Assembly (NCBI GenBank): GCA_964636675.1
Contig: CAZWUO010000116.1
Location: forward strand, 1-11,665
Length of the DNA: 11,665 nucleotides
Origin: JALUUH01 sp964636675
GTDB taxonomy: Bacteria; Pseudomonadota; Gammaproteobacteria; S012-40
Reading direction: 5' to 3'
The translations under genes and the position numbers were made by a program. The notes below the pieces were generated by a model. The model was given only the letters and a program-made list of their open reading frames with translations. It was not told the DNA's origin and did not search any database. The stretch's first letter is position 1, and every line of letters starts with the position of its first letter. Below, piece by piece: positions 5,222 through 11,665 of this stretch.

Positions 5222-8200
5222 ATGCAGGCGATAAAACGAAAGATGGGGTATAGTGTAAGCTTAGTATTGATGCTTTGCTTGTTAGTAGCAGGGCAAAGTG
5301 TTGCGGTGGTGGATGAGATCAATTCGACCGCAGCCAATACAGGCAAAAGTAATCACGTCAGAAGTACTCAACCCTTCGTTATCGATACCAAGACCTACAA
5401 GCCCGACGAAATCCTAGTTAAATTCACTTCCCATGCGGCGGTGTCGACGCAACGAATGAACCAAGGTCAAGCGGTTCAAGCCATGGCCAATCGAGGTCAA
5501 TTCGCCATCCGCCCGCTGGCCAAAGCAAAACATCATCTTAAAAAACAAAACAAAGAAGCAAACAAAAAACGCAATGGCGAGCAAAATAGACGGTCTGACG
5601 CGATCGATCGATGGCATCGTATTACCTTGCCACCGGGGTTGTCGGTTGAAGCGGCATTGACCTTGTTTGGCGAGGATGCTGACGTTGAAGCCGTCGAGCC
5701 TAATTATGAAGTCACGATTGCGTTAGAACCCAATGATCCACGCTATCCCGAAACCTGGGGAATGAATAATACGGGTCAAACCGGTGGCACGCCTGATGCG
5801 GATATTGATGCACCTGAAGCTTGGAGTATTGCCACCGGAAACAGCGATGTTGTTATTGGCGTCATCGACACGGGTGTGGATTACACGCATGAAGATTTAA
5901 TCGACAACATGTGGACGAATCCCGGCGAAATCCCAGGTAACAATATTGACGACGATGCTAATGGCTATGTCGATGATGTCTATGGTTACGATTTTATCAA
6001 CAACGACGGCGACCCGATGGACGACCATGGTCACGGCACCCACGTGTCGGGCACCATCAGCGGTGTCGGTGACAACGGCATTGGCGTTGCGGGTGTTACG
6101 TGGAATGCGCGCATTATGGGGCTTAAATTTTTAAGTGCCGGTGGCAGTGGTTCGATTGCAGACGCGGTAGAAGCCGTCACTTATGCGACCAGTATGGGCG
6201 TACCGATCACCAGCAATAGCTGGGGTGGTGGTGGGTTCTCTCAAGCGCTCTTCGATGCGATCACGGCCGCGGGCAATGCCGGCAGTGTTTTTATCGCCGC
6301 GGCGGGTAATAATGCTCAAAACGCAGATACATCACCGATGTATCCCGCTGCGTATACAGCGCCGAGCATAATCTCGGTCGCCGCGACAGATCACAATGAC
6401 AATCTTGCGTCATTTTCCAATTTTGGCCCGGTGTCAGTCGACCTGGCAGCCCCTGGTGTGAGTGTCTTATCTTCGGTACCCTTGGGTTCGTGTAGTCTAT
6501 GCGATACCTCAGGTTATAGATTGCTCAACGGTACCTCGATGGCCACCCCTCATGTGTCAGGTGCGGCAGCCCTTTTACTTGCAGCGGTACCCCAATTATC
6601 GGTGGCAGAGTTGAAAGCCTGGTTACTGGATACGGTGGATACACCCGCGAGTTTAGTCGGCACATCAGTCACCGATGGCCGTTTGAACATCGGCAACGCG
6701 TTACAATTGGTTGACTATCAGCTGGCGATCACACCGCTAAACCAAAGTATCGATCAAGGCCAAACGGATGTCGCCACGTTGAACATCACCACGTTTGCGA
6801 ATTTTAATGGTCCACTGAGTTTACGCGCTGAATCTTCAAACACAGCGATAAGTGTGGTGCTGGATAAACAATCAGTGAATCCTTCTCCGGGGCAAACAGC
6901 AGCGGCGAACATCACAATTTCGGTTGCTGCAGCCGCACTTGCAGGTACTTATACCTACAATATTATAGGTACCGACCCGAATGGCGTAGAAAAATCAATA
7001 GAAGCCAGTGTCACGGTTATTGCGCCGGATTTTTCAGTGCTAATTACACCTCCAAGTAAAACGATAGACGCCGGTGAAACGACAAGTTATACCATTCAAC
7101 TTGAATCATTTGTGGGATTGACGGGTTCTATTTCATTAAGCTTTTTACCAACAGATATTTCAGTGACGGGGAGTTTTTCGAATAATCCGGTTAACCTTGT
7201 TCCTGATGGCATAACAACAGTCGACTTGCTGGTAACCACTACACCGTATACCCCGGGCGGTGAAAATCAATTTGAAGTAATTGCAAGCGATGGTATCGTA
7301 ACAAAAAGTGCATTAGCGACGCTTAATGTATTTCAGCCACCGGATTTAGTCGTCAACAGCATAACATCCCCACCAGAAGCTGGTTTTGGTGGCAATCTCA
7401 CGCTGAATTATTCGGTGATGAATCAAGGTCTGGGAGATGCAAATGTCTCATTTACGAATAAGGTTTATTTATCGACTGATGCAACAATAACAACAAGCGA
7501 TCTCTATCTAGGTCAGTCCAGTCAATTTGCGAGTCTCGCCGCGGGTGCAAGTCAGACGGCTAGTCATGTGGTGACTATACCTTCGAATCAGGCAGTGGGT
7601 TCTTATTATATTGGTGTTGTAGCTGATGCGGATGGCACCCTGGTTGAAAATGATGAAAGTAATAACTCCAAAGGAACCGCGTTAAATATTGTCGCAAGTG
7701 ATATCGATGCGACGGTTACCGCTGTTACCGCAAGTGCTTCCCGTATTGGGGAAGGAGATACGATTACGCTTGTTGCAGACCTGAGTAATCTTGGCACTAA
7801 TGCCATTCCAAATGATGTTTTGCGCGTTAACTATTATCTGTCCACTGATCCAGTGATCACTGCTGAAGATACATTATTGGGTAGTGCTACTGCGGGCATT
7901 TTGACAGGCGGAGCGAGTACGTCAGTGACTATTAATTCAGTGGTGAATGTCGCGTTAGGTACTTATTATGTCGGTGTAATTATAGATCCGGATGATCAAA
8001 TAACAGAAACGAATGAAAACAATAATACGATGACGGGCGCCACCTTAGTCATCGATCCTGCGGTGGATCTAGTGATGACGGAAGTTATTGCGCCACAAGC
8101 CGCAAGGATTGGTGGTTCGATTGTGGTTACAAATACCGTCACCGAGCAAGGTGTTACTGGTCAGAGCACCACGTTTAGAGTTGGTTTGTATTTGTCGCTC

Positions 8201-8770
8201 GATGAGACCATTACCACCGAAGATACGTTTCTGGGTAATCGCTATGTGTACAATGGACTTGCTGCGGGTGTCTCGAGCACCGCGAATACCAACGTCACCA
8301 TACCGAGTACGTTAAGTACTGGCAGTTATTACATCGGTGCGATAGCGGATTATAATGAGGTGATCACCGAAGAGAACGAAACCAACAACGCGTTGGTCTC
8401 GGAAACGGCCACGGCGATGACCGTGGATCTGGTGATGACGGATGTCACCGCACCGGCAGCCGGTCGAATAGGCGGATCAATGACAGTGTCGACCACGGTC
8501 ACCGAGCAAGGGGCGGGGGGTCAGAGCACCACGTTTAGAGTTGGTTTGTATTTGTCGCTCGATGAGACCATTANNNNNNNNNNNNNNNNNNNNNNNNNNN
8601 NNNNNNNNNNNNNNNNNNNNNNNNNNNNNNNNNNNNNNNNNNNNNNNNNNNNNNNNNNNNNNNNNNNNNNNNNTTATTACATCGGTGCGATAGCGGATTA
8701 TAATGAGGTGATCACCGAAGAGAACGAAGCCAATAACGCCTTAGCTTCGACAAGTACAATAGCGCTGTAA
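5222..8770 (+). CDS. Secreted subtilisin-like serine protease (S8) with CARDB repeats; contains an assembly gap
   Basis: Exported peptidase, 1182 codons as assembled. The start is ATG 5222, not an upstream TTG: GGAG at 5210-5213 has good spacing and the N-terminus MQAIKRKMG plus a hydrophobic run ending GQSVAV is a signal peptide. Next is a propeptide (YKPDEILVKF near residue 60 to VEAVEPNYE near 164) with a Lys/Asn/Gln-rich insert at about 100-125. The S8 catalytic domain has Asp216 (VIDTGVD), His271 (GHGTHVSG), oxyanion Asn363 (AAAGNN) and Ser439 (NGTSMATPH). Two beta-sandwich modules (about 500-600 and 600-705) are followed by CARDB-type domains starting near 707, 826, 948 and 1068. Each has a YLS-D-TI-xxD motif, then YYIG/YYVG and NE-NN. 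Repeats 3 and 4 are almost identical; bases 8574-8673 of repeat 4 are N. No C-terminal anchor is visible. It is probably secreted through Sec and type II, acting on extracellular protein; the substrate is unknown. Confidence 0.93.
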   Translation: MQAIKRKMGYSVSLVLMLCLLVAGQSVAVVDEINSTAANTGKSNHVRSTQPFVIDTKTYKPDEILVKFTSHAAVSTQRMNQGQAVQAMANRGQFAIRPLAKAKHHLKKQNKEANKKRNGEQNRRSDAIDRWHRITLPPGLSVEAALTLFGEDADVEAVEPNYEVTIALEPNDPRYPETWGMNNTGQTGGTPDADIDAPEAWSIATGNSDVVIGVIDTGVDYTHEDLIDNMWTNPGEIPGNNIDDDANGYVDDVYGYDFINNDGDPMDDHGHGTHVSGTISGVGDNGIGVAGVTWNARIMGLKFLSAGGSGSIADAVEAVTYATSMGVPITSNSWGGGGFSQALFDAITAAGNAGSVFIAAAGNNAQNADTSPMYPAAYTAPSIISVAATDHNDNLASFSNFGPVSVDLAAPGVSVLSSVPLGSCSLCDTSGYRLLNGTSMATPHVSGAAALLLAAVPQLSVAELKAWLLDTVDTPASLVGTSVTDGRLNIGNALQLVDYQLAITPLNQSIDQGQTDVATLNITTFANFNGPLSLRAESSNTAISVVLDKQSVNPSPGQTAAANITISVAAAALAGTYTYNIIGTDPNGVEKSIEASVTVIAPDFSVLITPPSKTIDAGETTSYTIQLESFVGLTGSISLSFLPTDISVTGSFSNNPVNLVPDGITTVDLLVTTTPYTPGGENQFEVIASDGIVTKSALATLNVFQPPDLVVNSITSPPEAGFGGNLTLNYSVMNQGLGDANVSFTNKVYLSTDATITTSDLYLGQSSQFASLAAGASQTASHVVTIPSNQAVGSYYIGVVADADGTLVENDESNNSKGTALNIVASDIDATVTAVTASASRIGEGDTITLVADLSNLGTNAIPNDVLRVNYYLSTDPVITAEDTLLGSATAGILTGGASTSVTINSVVNVALGTYYVGVIIDPDDQITETNENNNTMTGATLVIDPAVDLVMTEVIAPQAARIGGSIVVTNTVTEQGVTGQSTTFRVGLYLSLDETITTEDTFLGNRYVYNGLAAGVSSTANTNVTIPSTLSTGSYYIGAIADYNEVITEENETNNALVSETATAMTVDLVMTDVTAPAAGRIGGSMTVSTTVTEQGAGGQSTTFRVGLYLSLDETIXXXXXXXXXXXXXXXXXXXXXXXXXXXXXXXXXXYYIGAIADYNEVITEENEANNALASTSTIAL
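8063..8770 (+). repeat. 360-bp tandem repeat (CARDB units 3 and 4) in the protease gene
   Basis: 8161-8213 and 8521-8573 are identical over 53 bases, exactly 360 bp (120 codons) apart. 8326-8380 and 8674-8728 are also identical over 55 bases, on the far side of the gap. Units 1 and 2 are clearly more diverged, so units 3 and 4 come from a recent duplication or gene conversion. Confidence 0.9.
8574..8673. other. Assembly gap of 100 N
   Basis: Exactly 100 N inside the fourth CARDB unit. The matching part of unit 3 (8214-8325) is 112 bp, so the length is a placeholder. The frame after the gap is correct only because 100 and 112 leave the same remainder when divided by three. Confidence 0.95.
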
Positions 8771-9128
8771 ACGTGTTAAATTCGGCAATAGCTTAACTAG
8801 CTGTATTAGTGTTATTACCAAGGGAAACTGGCGGATTAATTACCAAGGGACTTTGTCGTAACACTGTATCAGCAGCCCGTTAAATTGATAACCAAAAGAG
8901 ATTGTCTAACGGGTTGCGCTGCCCCTAATCGTGCTCGCTGAATTCTCCGTGCGCTTGTTTGCATATTTTCCCTCAGCTATTATATACCGAATGGCACTGA
9001 GGCTGATTTCAATTTTACCTGCATATTCTGTCGTTAAAATTTACACCTCATATATTTATTTCTAATTTTTATCCAAATATAATATAAAAAACAACAGTAT
9101 ATGAATATTAATTAATGTGGTTTATATA

Positions 9129-9157
9129 TTGCTAGGTTAGGTTGTTAATTATACAAT
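9129..9157 (+). promoter_or_regulatory. Probable sigma70-type promoter of the PEP-CTERM gene
   Basis: TTGCTA (9129-9134), a 17-bp spacer and TACAAT (9152-9157) form a good promoter just after an AT-rich stretch that could act as an UP element. The predicted start near 9164 gives a 5' leader of about 157 nt. Confidence 0.5.
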
Positions 9158-9170
9158 TGATCCTGCTAAT

Positions 9171-9187
9171 TCACGAACTTTTCGTGA
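9171..9187. promoter_or_regulatory. Operator-like palindrome just downstream of the predicted promoter
   Basis: TCACGAA-CTT-TTCGTGA, perfect 7-bp arms with a 3-bp centre. It starts about 7 bp after the predicted transcription start. A further half-site TTCGTGA lies at 9246-9252. Position and symmetry suggest a repressor site; the protein is unknown. Confidence 0.5.
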
Positions 9188-9320
9188 TGGGCATTGCTGG
9201 TATTGGGTGTATTTCTTGTGCTTCCATTGGGCTGTAAATGTGGAATTCGTGAAATATCCTGCTGACAGGGCGCTCATTAATTAGCAATCATTAAGAACTA
9301 GGTACGAGGAAATTTGAGAA

Positions 9321-10274
9321 ATGAAAATCAACGATAATACACCTTTTAAAAAAAATGCAATATCGAGCGCAATCTGTATGGGGCTTTTGACACTCGCGCC
9401 TAATGCCCATGCATTGGTTATAAATGCAATTGCAACATCTACATTACCCGCTATTAGTCTTGCCGACTCGGACTCGGATACTGGCAATACTAATGTTTTT
9501 GCGGACACTGCTATCCAAGATAGCAGCGGATCAAGCAGCGGATTAAGCTTAGCTACTGCTAGCGGCAATGATTCTGGGTGGATGTTTGCCAGGGCTTATG
9601 GCGAAGGGATTTTTACCTCTGAAAGCAGCATTCAACAATCTGTAGAATTCACTAATACTGCAACCAGTCTGCAGAACTATTTTTTCGATTTCACCATTAA
9701 TTTTGGCAGTTTACAAACTCGTGGTACTTCTTTAATTGATGATGATTTGATGACCGCCAGTAATGAAGTTTCCATCAAGCTAAATGGTGTAGAAATTTTT
9801 AACAGCTCGGCGGAACTCAAAAAAAATGCAACAGGAGCCGGTCTGACAACGAGTGGGCTTTTGCTAGGTAGTTACGCATCGGGAAGCGACGAGTATCGTT
9901 GGAATCCATACAATGATAAATTAGACCTCGGTATTATTGGTATCGGTGAAACATTTACACTTGATTACGACATCACAACATTTGCAAGCAGCAATGTTAT
10001 GCCTGCGGTATGTGATGACGGTTATGGTGATGATGACGGTTATGGTTATGGAGGTGTTGGTTCTACAGGATCTCCGTGTTTTAGCAATTGGGCGCGTTCC
10101 CAGTTTGGCGATCCTAATGGTTTGAGTTCGGTGCTCATTAATAGCAATACGGTTACTAGTTCATCAGCAACTGTAACGGTATCTGAGCCTAGTGCTTTAT
10201 TATTATTGGGTGGCGGTATTGCTGGTCTTGCATTTAGTAGAAGACGCAAGCAACGTAGCTTACGTACTCGTTAA
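9321..10274 (+). CDS. PEP-CTERM-type exported surface protein
   Basis: 317 aa. The signal peptide has KK, a hydrophobic stretch ICMGLLTLAP and a likely cleavage site after AHA (residue 31). The C-terminus has the PEP-CTERM layout: a sorting motif VSEPS (SEP in place of the usual PEP), a hydrophobic helix LLLLGGGIAGLAF, and a basic tail SRRRKQR. Such tails are recognised in the membrane by exosortases (EpsH/XrtA type), and the proteins are usually linked to exopolysaccharide or biofilm. The body is Ser/Thr/Asp/Asn-rich and beta-type, with an acidic Gly-Tyr patch near residues 231-247 made by a 15-bp direct repeat (10014-10028, 10032-10046). The ATG 9321 start has GAGGA at 9306-9310, rather far away. 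No exosortase is in the window. The molecular role of the body is unknown. Confidence 0.85.
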   Translation: MKINDNTPFKKNAISSAICMGLLTLAPNAHALVINAIATSTLPAISLADSDSDTGNTNVFADTAIQDSSGSSSGLSLATASGNDSGWMFARAYGEGIFTSESSIQQSVEFTNTATSLQNYFFDFTINFGSLQTRGTSLIDDDLMTASNEVSIKLNGVEIFNSSAELKKNATGAGLTTSGLLLGSYASGSDEYRWNPYNDKLDLGIIGIGETFTLDYDITTFASSNVMPAVCDDGYGDDDGYGYGGVGSTGSPCFSNWARSQFGDPNGLSSVLINSNTVTSSSATVTVSEPSALLLLGGGIAGLAFSRRRKQRSLRTR

Positions 10275-10285
10275 GCTATTCGTTG

Positions 10286-10317
10286 AAAAAAAGGTGCTTT
10301 TTATAGCACCTTTTTTT
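10286..10317. terminator. Bidirectional Rho-independent terminator
   Basis: Seven A then GGTGCT pairs with AGCACC and seven T across a six-base loop. It has a U-tract in both directions. It sits between two convergent genes, 12 bp after the PEP-CTERM stop, and overlaps the stop codon of the glycosyltransferase on the other strand. Confidence 0.92.
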
Positions 10318-11509
10318 ATCCCGCTATTATATCTTCACAGCAAAGTGCAATCTCTTCGATTTGTTGCTGTTGATCAAAACCATAATAATAATTCGCAAAT
10401 AAACTTGCCTGTTTTTTCATTTTATCGTTGTGCATTGTTTGGTTTATAATCCGAGCATAATCTACCGACTCGCTACTTTGGAAAATGACCTCGCATAAGC
10501 CCAAGTGTTTAAGTTTATGTGCGAGCATCATTTGCTCTAATTGTCTGGGTACCGCTAATTGTGGAATACCCATTAGCAAAAAAGCGGCGACAGAGCCATG
10601 ACCTGAATGACTAATCAACAAATCCGCTTTACCGGTAAGACTATTCATCTGCACCGGTTCTTTAGAAAAAACCGTATTATCGAAAGTATATGATTTAATC
10701 ATTGTGTTGGAAAGACCCGCACAATGGATGAGAATATTGGCTTCTATTCGTTCAAAGCTGCGTAACAATTTGTCGAGAAATGGATAAGACTGGTTAACAT
10801 AAACAAAAATATTTTTTTTATCATTCTCCGGCCATTGTGCAATGACCCCCGTATCGCCACTAAATCTTGGCCCCCAATAAACGTCGGCAGATCGGCCGCT
10901 ATAATGATCCAATTCAGCAAATGTGCACAGGAAATTTTCTTCAATTTCAAATAATTCATAGAAGTGAGACAAATTGGTTTTCGAATAGTGGTTTAGTATT
11001 TCATTAATTATTATTAATACCTGATTTTCTATATGTTCAAGAAACCCCGGTTCTGGCTGTAACCAGGGCGTTAAGCTTGGCAGGGGATATATCGGGGGGG
11101 GTGAAAAAAAACCATTGCCATAGTCGGTTGCCGGAATATCCAATGTACGGGCTGCAAGTAATGCGGTGGGTGAGTGATCTGCAATAATCAATTCCGTTTT
11201 ATGCTCAATGAATTTGCTACGCCAGTGTTCTACGAGTGGTAACAATGTATCCATGGATGCATAACCTAGGCGCTGAATGATATCTGGATAACTGATGGTG
11301 GGTGAAGAGTGTATATTTGATGAACGAAAAAACGGTGCCATTTCAATTTTGACAGTATCAGGCTCAAAAAAAGCGGTGCCATAAGTCGTATCACGCAAGA
11401 GTGCACAAATAGTATGGTTTCGTCGCATGAGTTCATCGGCTAAAATCTTAAATCCTGCGATATGGCCGTAACCGGCGCCGAGTTCCCAACAAAATGTAAT
11501 ATTTGACAT
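10316..11509 (-). CDS. GT-B fold glycosyltransferase (MurG/UGT-like, GT1/GT28 type)
   Basis: 397 aa. The N-terminal Gly-rich loop ELGAGYGHIAGF (residues 9-20) corresponds to the acceptor-side GGxGGH loop of MurG/UGT-type enzymes. The C-terminal nucleotide-sugar half has ADLLISHSGHGSVAAFLLMGIPQLAVPRQLEQ (about 294-325), the H-G-G-x-x-S...G-x-P...P-x-x-x-x-Q donor-binding pattern with Gly-His-Gly in the middle. No signal peptide or membrane helix, so it is probably cytosolic, transferring a sugar from an activated nucleotide. The acceptor is unknown, perhaps a lipid, secondary metabolite or envelope glycan. The length fits the family (about 370-430 aa). No strong ribosome site precedes ATG 11509. 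A 62-bp relative of its 5' end survives at 2384-2445, so the gene family was once duplicated here or moved. Confidence 0.82.
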   Translation of the reverse strand: MSNITFCWELGAGYGHIAGFKILADELMRRNHTICALLRDTTYGTAFFEPDTVKIEMAPFFRSSNIHSSPTISYPDIIQRLGYASMDTLLPLVEHWRSKFIEHKTELIIADHSPTALLAARTLDIPATDYGNGFFSPPPIYPLPSLTPWLQPEPGFLEHIENQVLIIINEILNHYSKTNLSHFYELFEIEENFLCTFAELDHYSGRSADVYWGPRFSGDTGVIAQWPENDKKNIFVYVNQSYPFLDKLLRSFERIEANILIHCAGLSNTMIKSYTFDNTVFSKEPVQMNSLTGKADLLISHSGHGSVAAFLLMGIPQLAVPRQLEQMMLAHKLKHLGLCEVIFQSSESVDYARIINQTMHNDKMKKQASLFANYYYGFDQQQQIEEIALCCEDIIAG

Positions 11510-11590
11510 CGTATAACGCTCGTCTTACAACTAGTGGTATTAACTTGATAAGGAATTTTAGCAGAGACCCCCGTATGCCGCTACGGCTAA

Positions 11591-11665
11591 GGGAAATTCA
11601 CGCCTGACCCAGAAGAGATTCGAACCTTACGTCAAGAAAATAAACAACTCAGGCTAGAGCGTGAA
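11591..11665 (+). pseudogene. IS3-family transposase OrfA fragment, runs off the window
   Basis: The frame reads GKFTPDPEEIRTLRQENKQL and RLERE to the last base. This is the leucine-zipper/coiled-coil part of IS3-family OrfA (EExxxLRxENxxLxxERexLKK). In frame upstream is TAA at 11588-11590, and no HTH half is visible to the left, so it is truncated or frameshifted at the 5' side. OrfB may lie beyond the edge. Confidence 0.75.

Larger units (their letters stand above)
8771..9320. other. 550-bp intergenic region before the PEP-CTERM gene
   Basis: No gene seen. It holds a 12-bp direct repeat ATTACCAAGGGA (8814-8825 and 8839-8850). A weak stem CCCGTTA / TAACGGG (about 8878-8920, long loop) could end the protease transcript, but it has no U-tract. 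A very AT-rich stretch covers about 9040-9130. The promoter and operator-like palindrome of the downstream gene are listed separately. Confidence 0.6.

Noticed and set aside
8063..8770. CRISPR-like array or mobile repeat
   Set aside because: The repeats are long (360 bp), in frame and coding for CARDB domains, with no spacers.
8878..8920. Rho-independent terminator after the protease gene
   Set aside because: Only a 7-bp stem with a loop of about 28 nt and no T-run; too weak to call.
8992..9010. TGGCAC as the -24 element of a sigma54 promoter
   Set aside because: The required TTGC at -12 is absent at the correct spacing (the sequence there is CTGA).

Overview
The window looks like a draft-assembly piece of a gammaproteobacterial chromosome. 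The secreted-protein repertoire (archaic chaperone-usher pilus, subtilase with CARDB repeats, PEP-CTERM protein) and the moderate, uneven base composition fit an environmental Gram-negative. The exact taxon cannot be read from the sequence. It contains one 100-N assembly gap (8574-8673).

Left part (1-2363, + strand): the 3' end of an archaic (CsuD-like) outer-membrane usher gene runs in from the left edge. It is followed by a small signal-peptide-bearing, cysteine-poor beta-type protein, probably the last gene of the same pilus operon. Next comes a 490-bp gene graveyard (2364-2853). It holds the first 62 bp of a glycosyltransferase gene, a 5' piece of a REP-associated tyrosine transposase broken by an exact 7-bp tandem duplication, and a 3' piece of an IS4-family transposase.

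Middle part (2854-5120): a TetR-family regulator and an alpha/beta hydrolase are encoded on the - strand in that order. The motif ACTTAC-N6-GTAAGT lies upstream of both genes. Upstream of tetR it fills the spacer of a good sigma70-type promoter whose predicted transcript starts at the ATG (leaderless). This looks like an autoregulated two-gene module. To the right is a decayed lipoprotein gene (two 1-nt deletions and one in-frame stop), then a 65-nt near-perfect hairpin.

Right part (5121-11665): a large secreted subtilisin-like protease (S8) carries two beta-sandwich domains and at least four CARDB repeats. The last two are nearly identical in DNA, and the assembly gap falls inside the fourth, so the true repeat number is unknown. 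After 550 bp of AT-rich non-coding DNA with a recognisable promoter and operator-like palindrome comes a PEP-CTERM-type surface protein. A strong bidirectional terminator separates it from a convergent GT-B glycosyltransferase. The dead fragment at 2384 is a relative of this glycosyltransferase. The right edge carries a truncated IS3-family OrfA piece.

Functionally, most intact genes deal with the cell envelope or exterior (pilus assembly, exported protease, exported PEP-CTERM protein, glycosyltransferase). They sit among remnants of at least three unrelated transposase families. No RNA gene, CRISPR array or clear defence system was seen.
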